A program made the translations under genes and the position numbers. 32,466 nucleotides of DNA from Candidatus Nitrosopumilus sp. (GTDB lineage: Archaea; Thermoproteota; Nitrososphaeria; Nitrososphaerales; Nitrosopumilaceae), in assembly GCA_029263475.1 (NCBI GenBank), contig JAJCXK010000081.1, positions 70,698 through 103,163 of the forward strand. Reading direction: 5' to 3'. Under the pieces are notes generated by a model. The model was not told the DNA's origin and did not search any database. It saw only the letters and a program-made list of their open reading frames with translations. Each line of letters opens with the position of its first letter. Position 1 is the first letter of the stretch. Of the stretch, positions 15,744 to 24,656 are shown piece by piece.

Positions 15744-16194
15744 AATCATCTGTTATCTTGGGATTTGCTTTGAGAAATGTGATGAATTTTCTCAACTGTT
15801 TTATGGTCTTTGGGTTCAAATGATGCTCTATTCCTTCGGTATCCTGGTTTGCGGTGTCAAAGCCTACCCCTAAAATCTCAAAAAACTCTAGCAATATCCC
15901 GTGCTTTTGCCTGATACCTTCTGCGATTTGTTTTCCTTTGCTTGTTAGATTTATGCCGTGATATTTTTCATATTCCAAAAATCCGTCCTCGTCTAGTCTT
16001 TGCAGCATTTTGGTAACGCTGGGTGCGCTTACATGCATATGTCTTGAAATATCCAGCGTGGTGGCATATCCTTTCAGTTCTACCAGTTCGGCAATTATTT
16101 CCAAGTAATCCTCCTTTCTTGTACTTGAACGGGTTCTTTCTAGCTGATGTGCTGCCTTGATGGAATCCAGCCTTTTAGAATCTTTAATCTTCAT
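15730..16194 (-). CDS. DtxR/MntR-family metal-dependent repressor
   Basis: A 154-residue regulator. KEDYLEIIAEL at 27-37 starts the winged-helix domain, with the recognition helix around SAPSVTKMLQRL (56-67). Metal ligands line up with MntR: Asp29, Glu32, His98, Glu120, Glu123 and His124 (the last three in EGIEHHL), so a manganese- or iron-responsive two-metal site seems intact. There is no C-terminal SH3-like domain, so it is the short MntR-like type. An AATTATACAGG element about 30-40 bases upstream is the likely TATA region. Targets cannot be named; the nearby genes include no obvious metal transporter. Confidence 0.87.
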   Translation of the reverse strand: MKIKDSKRLDSIKAAHQLERTRSSTRKEDYLEIIAELVELKGYATTLDISRHMHVSAPSVTKMLQRLDEDGFLEYEKYHGINLTSKGKQIAEGIRQKHGILLEFFEILGVGFDTANQDTEGIEHHLNPKTIKQLRKFITFLKANPKITDDFKNL

Positions 16195-16327
16195 GTGTAT
16201 TTGTAACTACGATAAATCCTGTATAATTGGATGTCTTTTCAGTTGATTCTGGTTACTCTTTGTTGACCTGCATGTGACCGTAGTTGATCTTTGTTTGTTA
16301 ACTATTCTCTTTTGAATCAGAAATGGC

Positions 16328-16678
16328 ATGGTTGATCCCCTAAAGGTACGTCTAGATAATCTGAGAAAATTCTCTGATTCTGCTAAACGTAGAGCTAATT
16401 TGTATTCTGAAATCACAGGTTTTGATGATAAGCATACCGTACGCTCGCTAGGCGCACTACGAAAAGCATCTGCACCTGGGAAAAAGCTTCAGAAGGTGGG
16501 ATTCTTGATGCTGTGGATTCCAGAACCTACTGGGATTACATGTGCTATTGGAGGTCCACTGATAGTTGCGGGAAGATATCTTGACAAAAAATACAATGGC
16601 TCGACATTGCATGATGTCGGCCATCAGACAAAAAGCAATATCTCTTCAATCCGTGACTTTAAGAATTCAGTATTGTGA
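16328..16678 (+). CDS. Hypothetical protein with one hydrophobic hairpin
   Basis: A 116-residue basic protein. A charged N-terminal half is followed by a hydrophobic stretch at about 57-81 (VGFLMLWIPEPTG and GGPLIVAGRYL) that could be a membrane-embedded hairpin, and a polar tail. ATG 16328 chosen because the nearby ATG at 16323 is out of frame and stops at once. It stands alone between the divergent metal regulator and the DUF192 gene. Function unknown; seems lineage-specific. Confidence 0.65.
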   Translation: MVDPLKVRLDNLRKFSDSAKRRANLYSEITGFDDKHTVRSLGALRKASAPGKKLQKVGFLMLWIPEPTGITCAIGGPLIVAGRYLDKKYNGSTLHDVGHQTKSNISSIRDFKNSVL

Positions 16679-16690
16679 TCTCATTTAGTT

Positions 16691-16698
16691 TTTAAAAG
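16691..16698 (+). promoter_or_regulatory. TATA box before the DUF192 gene
   Basis: TTTAAAAG centred about 24 bases before the ATG at 16718, fitting a leaderless transcript. Confidence 0.4.
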
Positions 16699-16717
16699 GA
16701 TTGAACCGAATTCACGT

Positions 16718-17209
16718 ATGACTACCAGGGCGCAGGCATTAATTCCTGTCACTATAGCAGCTGTAATTATCGGCGTTGTTGGGATGATGACTCTTCCAAG
16801 TGACAGCAAGTTGGAGTCTGTCGAATTTCCAAGGGGGACAATAATGCTGGATGATGTTCCAATTGAAGTGCAAATTGCTGATACCGAACCCAGACGTGTT
16901 AGGGGGCTGATGTTTCAAGATCAGTTACCTTTAGATCAGGGGATGATTTTCGTGTTTCAGGAACCTGGGCTTTATTCACTTTGGATGCTCAACATGCAGT
17001 TTTCTCTGGACATGATTTGGTTTGACTATGGGGGAAAAATTGTTCACATTGAAAAAGATGTCCCTCCATGCAAGACCGCGTTGGAAATAACCACATGTCA
17101 GAGCATCGTTCCTGAGGGTGAGGCGCTATATGTCCTTGAAATGACATCGGGCTTTATTGATCAAAATAACATTACAAAAGATTCTGTATTGACTATAATC
17201 TCAATCTGA
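16718..17209 (+). CDS. Membrane-anchored DUF192 protein
   Basis: A 163-residue protein with an N-terminal membrane anchor (about 7-25) and an external DUF192 domain (about 36-160). Family hallmarks: EVQIADTEPRRVRGLMF (about 50-66), GMIFVF (about 74-79), SLWMLNMQFSLDMIWFD (about 86-102) and PCKT (about 116-119). Function of DUF192 is unsettled; members are often secreted. A 7-bp perfect inverted repeat follows its stop by 16 bases. Confidence 0.85.
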   Translation: MTTRAQALIPVTIAAVIIGVVGMMTLPSDSKLESVEFPRGTIMLDDVPIEVQIADTEPRRVRGLMFQDQLPLDQGMIFVFQEPGLYSLWMLNMQFSLDMIWFDYGGKIVHIEKDVPPCKTALEITTCQSIVPEGEALYVLEMTSGFIDQNNITKDSVLTIISI

Positions 17210-17225
17210 TATTACAAAGCCTTAT

Positions 17226-17244
17226 GTTGGAATGTTTTTCCAAC
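17226..17244. promoter_or_regulatory. Perfect inverted repeat GTTGGAA-N5-TTCCAAC
   Basis: A 7/7 inverted repeat with a 5-base loop sits between the DUF192 stop and the next start, 7 bases before ATG 17252, followed by a short T run (gttttt). It could be a terminator hairpin for the DUF192 gene or an operator for the next gene. Confidence 0.45.
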
Positions 17245-17251
17245 GTTTTTG

Positions 17252-17887
17252 ATGAATAAGATGATGTTGATTTCATCTGTGGCAGTGGTGACAATCATCA
17301 TTTCGCTTTCATATGTTTTGATGTCTGATAATGTTGATGGCGTTTCACCGCAGTCAAATATTCTTTCCATATCCTACGTTGACACCAACAAGGAATTGCA
17401 GAATGATTTGCAATTACTTGGCATTAAAATGTCATCACCATTAAAACTAAATGGCTTTTCTATTGATACATACTGTACATTTTTTTCGGATGTTTTGGTT
17501 CAGGATTCTATAGAATACTGTACTTCTACGGAATTACTGAATTCAAAATACCAATACCTTGGAAACATACAGATGGTTGGCAGTAATGCTTTTCCTCAGT
17601 ATGTGATAGGTGTGATTCAAACTGATTCCTCTGTTTCCCAACTTGAGGATATCAAGATTGTCGTAAATTCCATGATCAAATCAATTGTCTGTGACTGTTG
17701 GGAAGAGAAAAAGCCTGGAAGTTTTGAATCTGTTGCCCTGTGGATTGATGCTGCAAACTCGCATCATCTGGAAAATACGTCTGCAACAAGCAAATCAACA
17801 ATTAACGGTTTGACTGAAAAATCAATGTTACTTGAAATAACTACCAATGAAAATGGATATCTTTGGAAATTTCTAATCACAAATTAA
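17252..17887 (+). CDS. Secreted or membrane-anchored protein, unknown
   Basis: A 211-residue protein; ATG 17252 is preferred over the TTG just before it. A hydrophobic N-terminus (about 5-24) is a signal or anchor. The mature part has five Cys (YCTFF, YCTST, VCDCW), possible disulfides, and alternating beta-strand patterns. It lies 42 bases after the DUF192 gene on the same strand and before the TauE permease. No family recognised. Confidence 0.65.
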   Translation: MNKMMLISSVAVVTIIISLSYVLMSDNVDGVSPQSNILSISYVDTNKELQNDLQLLGIKMSSPLKLNGFSIDTYCTFFSDVLVQDSIEYCTSTELLNSKYQYLGNIQMVGSNAFPQYVIGVIQTDSSVSQLEDIKIVVNSMIKSIVCDCWEEKKPGSFESVALWIDAANSHHLENTSATSKSTINGLTEKSMLLEITTNENGYLWKFLITN

Positions 17888-17931
17888 CACAAGATGTAAT
17901 ATACAATATCTCCATATGATTCTTAATTGTC

Positions 17932-18705
17932 ATGATCGAACAGTTATGGATAGTTCTGTTGGGATTTGCCGCCGGAATTTTAGGGTCGATGATTGGACTG
18001 GGTGGGGGAATAATCGTAGTTCCAGTATTGACATTTTTGGGGTTTCCTCCAACTGCTGCTGCGAGCAATAGTCTTTTTGCGGCGTTAAGCAATGCAACTG
18101 CATCCACCATTTCATACTCCCGGCAAAAGAGAATTGATTTCTCATTGGGTGTTAAACTTGGACTGCTTACAATTCCTGGAACCTCCTTGGGCGCTGTTAT
18201 ATCGAATGATGTCACGCCTGATATTTTTAAAATATTGTTTGGTTTTGTGTTGATCGCATCATCAATCTATATTCTCTTAAGAAAAAAAATTGAGACAAAA
18301 GAAAAAACCCTGTCAAAACAAATGGCCATATTTGCTGTGTGTGCCAGTTTCTTTGCGGGAATTATTTCATCCTTTTTTGGAATCGGCGGTGGAATAATCT
18401 TCGTTCCGCTGATGGTGGTCGGAATGGGGATGGCCATGAAAAAGGCTGCGCCTACATCACAGCTCATACTGTTTTTTGCATCCCTGTCTGGGGTTGTCGT
18501 GCATAGCATTTTGGGACATCCTGACTTTCTTCAGGCTGGGTTGTTGGCTGTTGGTTCTTTCTTTGGAGGGTTGGTCGGTGCAAGACTGTCCCTGCATGTT
18601 AGGGAGAGATATCTACAAATCCTTGTCACTGTGGTGCTTTTAATTGCCGCTGGAAAGATGTTTTTGGATTCCATGTATGGGCACTCTAATCTGTTTGGAT
18701 TCTGA
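17932..18705 (+). CDS. TauE/SafE-family permease
   Basis: A 257-residue membrane protein with about eight helices in two related halves. Each half carries the family's glycine-rich loop: GSMIGLGGGIIVVP near 18-31 and FFGIGGGIIFVP near 148-159. The family exports sulfite, sulfoacetate or related organosulfur anions, though substrates vary. A TAATATACAATA element around 17895-17907 precedes the ATG by about 30 bases, so it probably has its own promoter. Substrate in this organism unknown. Confidence 0.87.
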   Translation: MIEQLWIVLLGFAAGILGSMIGLGGGIIVVPVLTFLGFPPTAAASNSLFAALSNATASTISYSRQKRIDFSLGVKLGLLTIPGTSLGAVISNDVTPDIFKILFGFVLIASSIYILLRKKIETKEKTLSKQMAIFAVCASFFAGIISSFFGIGGGIIFVPLMVVGMGMAMKKAAPTSQLILFFASLSGVVVHSILGHPDFLQAGLLAVGSFFGGLVGARLSLHVRERYLQILVTVVLLIAAGKMFLDSMYGHSNLFGF

Positions 18706-18824
18706 TTTCTATAATTTCAAATCTTTTTCTATTTGTTTTTGTCTGGGCTTTATGTCTGATCTTGTGATTACGGAAGTTTATTTTTTCTTTATTTTTCTAA
18801 AATTATATTGACATCATTTCTGCA

Positions 18825-18834
18825 TTTTTTTAAA
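18825..18834 (+). promoter_or_regulatory. TATA-like box in the 18706-18937 intergenic region
   Basis: TTTTTTAAAT centred about 27 bases before ATG 18857. It points rightward, while both flanking genes end in this region (one on each strand), so it must serve something small here. Confidence 0.35.
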
Positions 18835-18856
18835 TGCCAATTTAACATGCTGTATC

Positions 18857-18925
18857 ATGACCATGTTGTATACTCCAATATGCTATCGCGAAGAAACGAT
18901 GATGACATTGATGAGCCGTAGATAG
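18857..18925 (+). CDS. Possible leaderless 22-residue micropeptide or small RNA
   Basis: ATG 18857 to TAG 18923-18925 encodes 22 residues (starting MTMLYTPICYREET) with a TATA box at leaderless distance. GCGAAGAAAC at about 18888-18897 can pair with GTTCTTTCGC at about 18925-18934 (eight standard pairs, one wobble, one mismatch), so a structured RNA is an alternative. The region lies between two converging genes. Either reading is weakly supported. Confidence 0.25.
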   Translation: MTMLYTPICYREETMMTLMSRR

Positions 18926-18937
18926 TTCTTTCGCATC

Positions 18938-19390
18938 CTATCTTGGAGGCTCTTTCTTTATTCTGTAGATATTTTTTTTGGCAATCACAATTAGTTCCTC
19001 ATCTTGTGATTTTCCCTCATAGTCAACCATGATTTTTCCAAACGCATCATCAACGTCTTCTTTTTGTGATCCTGTAAATTTTAATTTCAAAACCTGATCC
19101 GTGTAAAATGGTTTGAGAAATCTGGTGTTTCTATTTCCCCATTCTGCATCACCATCTGTTCCAAGAAAGATTATGTCGTTTCCATAAATTTGATTTAATC
19201 TAGTAAATTCACCTTCCATCCTGGATAGAATTGCTCTTCCTGAAACCAACTGTTGTTCTCCTTTCCGTTTATCTTTCAAGAATGCATTTTTCAACCTTGA
19301 GAATTTCATATATTCTTCTAATTCTTTATCGGATATGCTGCACGTGGAATAAAATGAATCTCCTACACTAAACTCTGAAAATTTTTTCAT
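18938..19390 (-). CDS. MaoC-like hotdog protein, catalytic motif not seen
   Basis: A 150-residue protein with a hotdog/MaoC-type layout: N-terminal FSVGDSFYS, a central helix (LVSGRAILSRMEGEFTRL, about 48-65) and WGNRNTRFLKPFYTDQVLKLKF (about 84-105), equivalent to the '..f..P.y.GD.l....' strand of the family. The usual hydratase signature with Asp and His before the central helix is absent: that place reads FSRLKNAFLKDKRKGEQQ. It may be a non-catalytic hotdog, a thioesterase-like protein or a divergent dehydratase. It starts 2 bases after the stop of the tandem-SDR gene, so the two surely share a transcript. Confidence 0.65.
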   Translation of the reverse strand: MKKFSEFSVGDSFYSTCSISDKELEEYMKFSRLKNAFLKDKRKGEQQLVSGRAILSRMEGEFTRLNQIYGNDIIFLGTDGDAEWGNRNTRFLKPFYTDQVLKLKFTGSQKEDVDDAFGKIMVDYEGKSQDEELIVIAKKNIYRIKKEPPR

Positions 19391-19392
19391 TC

Positions 19393-21159
19393 TTACCTTG
19401 ATTCATCAACACAGAACACTATTTCTGCTGATGAATCTGCATTGTCTGACACAAGGAAATTAATTGCATCTGCAATTTTTTCATTACTTGGCTCTCCGCC
19501 TGCTACAGTACCTGGGAAAACTGTAAACATCCTAATTTTTGATTTAAGGACATCACTTAGTTCTTGATTAACTGTAGTTGTAAATGGTCTTAGTGCTCCC
19601 CTGAACACTTCTACTTGAGCTCTCTTTGTTCCTGAAACTTTTCTCCCACTTGGTAAATCTGGACCAATTATCATAATTGCACCTTTTGTATCTTTGTAAA
19701 GTCGTGGGTCTTTAGCACCACCTGGCACAAATTGTTCGAGTGCTCTTTGTGCTACAGTAGCTGGAGTTGAGATGAATTTTGCAGTAAGTGCTTCCCATTC
19801 TGACCTGTCTAATTCAGTTAATTTTTCAACTTCTGGAAGTTTACCCGTAAAGTGAATAACTGCTAGAATGTCCCCAATGTTTGTTTTAGCTGTGTTTAGC
19901 CATTTTTCAACCTCATTGGGATTTGTAATATCTACTATATGAGAATGGAATTTTCCACTAATCTGCTCTTGGATCTCTTTTGGGGTTGATTCTGAAATGA
20001 AACATGCAACCTTTCCTCCATTTTTCTCTACATGTTGTGCCAAAAATTCTACTCTTTCAGCATCTACTTTGTCAGTTGCATCAATTGTAAATACAATTGC
20101 TTTTCCTCCAAAGTCTGGTTGATGAACCCCTGGTGTTACATTTCCAATATGTGCTCTTACAGGATAAAAGACTCTGTCTCCTGGAATTACTTTTCCGTTT
20201 AGTATGGCGGCAATTTCATCATCACACAAGTTGAGAACTGATTCTGAAACTTGTGATTGTTTTAGAAACTCTTGATCTGCAATCATATGTGATGTATTGT
20301 TTTGAATTTTTCCTGCAAGCTTTTGAATTTGTTCTAATAACCTTGTAAATGTCTCAGTTAATTTGACAACATCTTTTCCATTTGCAAATTTTTCTGCTGT
20401 TTTTGTAATTCCTTCAGTGTCTACTCCATCTGCCAGTATGCATTCTAACAAATCATCTTTTGCTTCTTCAACTTCAATTGGGCTTAGATCTTCAAAACCA
20501 CTGACTCTCATAAATTCTGATGCAGCTTTTGGATAAACTGTCTTGTAAATTCTGTCAGAGTGAACTGGTCCTGGGTTTGTTGCAATGGATATGATTCCTT
20601 TATCTGTTAATTCCCATGACATTGCTTCAGCTAGTCTATTCTTTGCACCTTGTGATGCAGTGTAAGGACTTCTGAATCTGTATGGTCTTTGCTCTAATGG
20701 TCTCTCTTCAGTAAAGAACGTTGAAATTGTAATAATTTTTCCACCTTCTTTCATTACTTTGAGTGCTTGTACTGAACCCCAAAATGTACCTGTTAGGTGT
20801 ATTGCAATAGTACTTTTGAATTCATCTAGTGGTGCATTTGCAAAACATGTAACCGGTCCTGAAACTCCTGCATTGTTAATTATGTAATCTACTGTAACGT
20901 TATCATTTTTTAGTGAATCAAACATGTTATTCATTGCAGTCTCATCAGCTACATCAACTCCTGCAAAAATTCTAACTGGCGCTCCACTGTTTTCAGGAAT
21001 TTTTCCTTCGAGTTGTTTCGCTGCTTCTTCTAACACTTCTTTTCTTCTTCCAAGGATAATTACACTTGCTCCATTTTCAACAAATTTTGTGGCAATGGCT
21101 AAACCTATTCCAGTCCCACTGCCTGTAATTAATGCCGTTTTACCTTGAAATTTTAGCAT
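19393..21159 (-). CDS. Tandem short-chain dehydrogenase/reductase-like protein
   Basis: A 588-residue protein made of two SDR domains. Domain 1 (about 1-250) has TGSGTGIG (12-19), NNAG (95-98), Ser146 and Tyr166, but the expected YxxxK is YTASQ: Gln170 replaces the catalytic Lys (codon CAA; a Lys is at 173). A linker with a helical segment (about 255-330) precedes domain 2 (about 345-588), a Rossmann-like fold without an obvious nucleotide motif or Tyr/Lys pair. The double-SDR layout recalls the N-terminal half of Chloroflexus malonyl-CoA reductase, which reduces malonate semialdehyde, and thaumarchaea fix carbon by the 3-hydroxypropionate/4-hydroxybutyrate cycle; that role is only a hypothesis. 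Upstream TAAATATC near 21183-21190 is the probable TATA box. Confidence 0.75.
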   Translation of the reverse strand: MLKFQGKTALITGSGTGIGLAIATKFVENGASVIILGRRKEVLEEAAKQLEGKIPENSGAPVRIFAGVDVADETAMNNMFDSLKNDNVTVDYIINNAGVSGPVTCFANAPLDEFKSTIAIHLTGTFWGSVQALKVMKEGGKIITISTFFTEERPLEQRPYRFRSPYTASQGAKNRLAEAMSWELTDKGIISIATNPGPVHSDRIYKTVYPKAASEFMRVSGFEDLSPIEVEEAKDDLLECILADGVDTEGITKTAEKFANGKDVVKLTETFTRLLEQIQKLAGKIQNNTSHMIADQEFLKQSQVSESVLNLCDDEIAAILNGKVIPGDRVFYPVRAHIGNVTPGVHQPDFGGKAIVFTIDATDKVDAERVEFLAQHVEKNGGKVACFISESTPKEIQEQISGKFHSHIVDITNPNEVEKWLNTAKTNIGDILAVIHFTGKLPEVEKLTELDRSEWEALTAKFISTPATVAQRALEQFVPGGAKDPRLYKDTKGAIMIIGPDLPSGRKVSGTKRAQVEVFRGALRPFTTTVNQELSDVLKSKIRMFTVFPGTVAGGEPSNEKIADAINFLVSDNADSSAEIVFCVDESR

Positions 21160-21509
21160 AATATTTTAACCCGATTTTAATGATATTTATTTCAATTGAT
21201 CTTAATTTGGGAATTTTTCTTGATATCTTTATTTCAGTCGTTTCACAATTTTAATTCAAATTTAATTGGATTGGGCTTTTTTTATTCATCTAGAAAATTA
21301 TGATGATATTCATTGTTGAAAAGATATGTTGTGAATGATATTTGTAGTTGGAAATGGGCAAAAATGATTGAAACCTTCACTTTCCTTTGATTTTTTATTT
21401 AATATTTTTCTATCTGAACTAATGTTATTTTGTACTGTTTTCTTGTCATGAGTTTTTTGTCAATAGTTATGGAACCTTAAATTAAGTCTAGAACTCATTC
21501 GTGTCATAA
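21160..21509. other. AT-rich intergenic region with divergent promoters
   Basis: This 350-base stretch separates the leftward SDR operon from the rightward surface-protein gene. TATA-like elements lie near both ends (about 21183-21190 leftward; CTTAAATTAAG 21476-21486 rightward, about 29 bases before ATG 21510). I see no gene, RNA or repeat in between. Confidence 0.5.
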
Positions 21510-24500
21510 ATGAATACCTCTAAGTTTTTCCTGCCTAGTTTGATTCTATTCTGTATATTTTCTATACTTCAACATTCTGATGGTGTTGTATCTGAGCATA
21601 GTCCTGAGATTTCATATGGTGATTTCATACCTGCTATATGGGCAGAAACTAAAGAAGATTTTTTGGGTTATTCTGGTTCCGTTATTCTTGATAGAACGAT
21701 ATATCCTGTACCCTGGGGAAGTTTAGATGATTTTGAAAATATTCCCGATTTAGAAGATGCAAATAACATTAACGTATTCCCAATTCATAAAAATAGCATT
21801 GTTGGGAATATTGATGAATCTACAGAAACTATAGGGACGGGTGATGTGACTATCCATGTCAGAATTGATGATGCAGATTTTAATTCCTCACCATCTGTTA
21901 TTGACTCCATCTCATATGATTTGGACAACAGCACTGTTGGACCAATAAAAATTTCAATTTTTAGAGAAGGAAAAACAATGGTTCTCGCTTATGCTGGAGG
22001 AAATACACCTAATCCTACTGGTGTTCTGGATGTGGGTGATAATGCACGAGGAACGAATCTTGATAAAATTAGGCAGATTGGGGGTATTGCTGAAACTGAT
22101 CTTGATAGTGGAATTTTTGAATTTGATTTGACAATTAGATATACTGATGGTCCATCATCTAAATTATGTCCCCCAACTACAAAATATTTGGGCAATGATA
22201 AAATTTACGGTGATACTCCATTAGTTAGATTTGACGAAGAACCAAGGGTGAATAATTTTTGTATATTACAGGATGACATACTTACGGTAGAATATGTTGA
22301 TTCTAAAAATTCAGATGGTCAAATTGATGAAGTAAAAGATTCTGCAGCAATTGTTCTTATGAACGGTGTACTTCAAACTGATCATGTTGTGTATGTAATA
22401 GGTAGAGACATTGTTTTAACATTAATTGATCCGGATTTGAATTTAGATTCTCATATTAATGATGAATATGATCTTGATATACTAGGTTGGAATTCACATA
22501 ATGCTAATGTCACACTTGGAAGTTTAGGGAACGAATCTACAGTTTTTGATCCTCTTCATCCAAATTTTATCGAAACAGGACCATCTACTGGAATATTTCA
22601 AAATGTGATTCGAATGCCTCTTGAGTTAAACGATGTTAGACTAGAAAGGGGTGAATCTATTGTGCTTGAGTATATTGATGCAGGTCCTACATATGCTGAC
22701 TATGTAGGACAAAAATTTGATGAGTCTAGAAATTCCATATTTACAACTAATTATGGGGCAACAGTAGAATTTGATCAAAAAATCTATACTTGGACTGACA
22801 AAGTATACATCACAATTAATGCCCCTGATCATAATTCTGATAGTGAATCCATAGACAAAATCGGTGACGATCCAAAAGCAGCAGTAAATATATCCACCCG
22901 TGGTTATAAGATTGATCAATACAAACTATTGGAAACTGGGGTTGATACAGGAATCTTTGTGGGAGAAGTGACGTTAACTGGTTTTCCTCATGATGCTGAT
23001 GGTAATCCTGAAACTGGTGATGTTTATGGGTTTGATACTATTCCACAAACTCATACGACAAACTCTGCTGATGGTTTCATAGAATCTGAGGAACATGATG
23101 GGATTAGTGTCTCTTTTGAATTTAGTCCTGATGAATTTGTAATTGGTTCGGCATTAATACGATGGAATATCGGTGATATTCAATGGGATGATTTTGGTTA
23201 TTCTCATTATGGTTACGGTGTAGTTCGTGTAGTGGATCCAGACATGAATCTTAATCTTGAAATGGTTGATGTAGTTCGTATTAAAATCTGGTCTGATTCA
23301 GATCCTTCTGGAACCATAATGAAGTTGACTGAAACTAATTTTTCAACAGGAGTTTTTGAAGGCTCTGTACTTTTTGATCTTGAAAAAGAATCTCATCGAA
23401 ATCTATTGAATATATCGGATCAGGATTTTGTTTATGTCAGTTATGCTGATTATACATTGCCTCCACCATATACAAAATCTGATAATCTTATATTGACAGC
23501 AAAATCTGCGATAAATCCTCCTGATTTTGATGATGATGGGGTGCCAAATTATTTGGACGAATGTCCTTCTGAATCTGAAACAAATAATGACTTCCAAGAT
23601 GATGATGGTTGTTTTGACAAGTCTCCTGATGCTGATGGAGATGGAATCTCGGATTCTTATGATTTTTGTCCGAATGAATCAGAATCTTTCAATAATTATG
23701 AAGATTGGGATGGTTGTCATGATGTAGCTCCTTCTGTAGATGATGCTGATGATGATGGTGTTAAAAATTCTGATGACAATTGTCCAGATTATGGAAATAG
23801 AGATCAACAAGATTCTGATAATGATGGAATAGGTGATTATTGTGACGATACTCCGATGGGTCCTGCTGATTATGACGAAGATGAAATTCTAGACTATGAT
23901 GATAATTGTCCAAAGGAATGGAATCCTAGACAAAGAGATAATGATGATAATGGCATAGGTGATAGATGTGATGGCGATGCTGATAATTTTGATTTTTCCA
24001 TCAATACAGATCCTACTTCTATGACCATTATGCCCGGAAAGTCTGTCATATCAAACATTTTGGTTTCTTTAGAGGGCGATGATACAAAAAAGATCTCTTT
24101 ATCATGCTATGATGCATCTAAAAACATTAAATGTGAAATCAAACCAGATAATTTGTTCCCTCCAAGTACTGCCCTTTTATCTGTACATGCAGCAGAAAGT
24201 ATTGAACCTGATCAATATACCGTAATCGTGACCGGTTTTGAAGAAAGAATAAAGCATTCTACAATTGTTATTGTAAATGTAGAGCCTCATGATAATGAAC
24301 CTCCAAAATCTGTAATTAAGACAATAGGGCCTTATGAGATAGATCGTCCGATAATGTTCTCAGCTGCAGATTCATATGATCCTGATGGAAGCATAGATGA
24401 TTATCAGTGGGAATTTGGGGATGGTAATTCTTCCAATCTCCGTGTTCTAAACCATACTTATAATTTAGATGGAAATTATCTTGTATCGTTAACAGTTACT

Positions 24501-24656
24501 GACAGTAATAATGGGACATCTACTGACAGTATAAACGTAGAAGTAAAACCAAGTCTAATTTCAGAGGTTATTCTTGTAGGCTTAGTTCCTGCATTACTTG
24601 TCGCTGGTATTCTTGCTATTGTTAGAAAGTTGATAAAGAAAAAATCTACTAACTAA
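21510..24656 (+). CDS. Large surface protein with S-layer-type repeats, TSP3 repeats, PKD domain and C-terminal membrane anchor
   Basis: A 1048-residue secreted protein. Signal peptide about 1-27. N-terminal SVILDRTIYPVPWG followed by a module with GDVTIHVRIDDADF resembles the first domain of thaumarchaeal S-layer proteins. Ig-like modules to about residue 668 carry four copies of a motif like LLETGVDTGIFVGEV. Residues about 670-827 hold thrombospondin type-3-like calcium-binding repeats (DxDxDG with paired Cys, such as DADGDGISDSYDFCP). A PKD domain spans about 933-1012 (SYDPDGS, WEFGDG). A membrane helix at about 1019-1041 is followed by a basic tail. It is likely a cell-surface protein anchored through the S-layer. 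It is paralogous to, and convergent with, the 702-residue gene. Confidence 0.85.
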   Translation: MNTSKFFLPSLILFCIFSILQHSDGVVSEHSPEISYGDFIPAIWAETKEDFLGYSGSVILDRTIYPVPWGSLDDFENIPDLEDANNINVFPIHKNSIVGNIDESTETIGTGDVTIHVRIDDADFNSSPSVIDSISYDLDNSTVGPIKISIFREGKTMVLAYAGGNTPNPTGVLDVGDNARGTNLDKIRQIGGIAETDLDSGIFEFDLTIRYTDGPSSKLCPPTTKYLGNDKIYGDTPLVRFDEEPRVNNFCILQDDILTVEYVDSKNSDGQIDEVKDSAAIVLMNGVLQTDHVVYVIGRDIVLTLIDPDLNLDSHINDEYDLDILGWNSHNANVTLGSLGNESTVFDPLHPNFIETGPSTGIFQNVIRMPLELNDVRLERGESIVLEYIDAGPTYADYVGQKFDESRNSIFTTNYGATVEFDQKIYTWTDKVYITINAPDHNSDSESIDKIGDDPKAAVNISTRGYKIDQYKLLETGVDTGIFVGEVTLTGFPHDADGNPETGDVYGFDTIPQTHTTNSADGFIESEEHDGISVSFEFSPDEFVIGSALIRWNIGDIQWDDFGYSHYGYGVVRVVDPDMNLNLEMVDVVRIKIWSDSDPSGTIMKLTETNFSTGVFEGSVLFDLEKESHRNLLNISDQDFVYVSYADYTLPPPYTKSDNLILTAKSAINPPDFDDDGVPNYLDECPSESETNNDFQDDDGCFDKSPDADGDGISDSYDFCPNESESFNNYEDWDGCHDVAPSVDDADDDGVKNSDDNCPDYGNRDQQDSDNDGIGDYCDDTPMGPADYDEDEILDYDDNCPKEWNPRQRDNDDNGIGDRCDGDADNFDFSINTDPTSMTIMPGKSVISNILVSLEGDDTKKISLSCYDASKNIKCEIKPDNLFPPSTALLSVHAAESIEPDQYTVIVTGFEERIKHSTIVIVNVEPHDNEPPKSVIKTIGPYEIDRPIMFSAADSYDPDGSIDDYQWEFGDGNSSNLRVLNHTYNLDGNYLVSLTVTDSNNGTSTDSINVEVKPSLISEVILVGLVPALLVAGILAIVRKLIKKKSTN
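22921..22996 (+). repeat. Inverted-repeat arm A within the 1048-residue surface gene
   Basis: These 76 bases match the reverse complement of 26341-26416 at 72 of 76 positions. They encode the YKLLETG..TGIFVGEV..GFPHD module in the same codon phase in both genes. DNA identity falls sharply on both sides although protein similarity continues. Confidence 0.9.

Noticed and set aside
16207-16416. 69-residue leftward frame
   Set aside because: It overlaps the start of the better-supported rightward gene at 16328 and the regulator's promoter, and has shadow-like composition.
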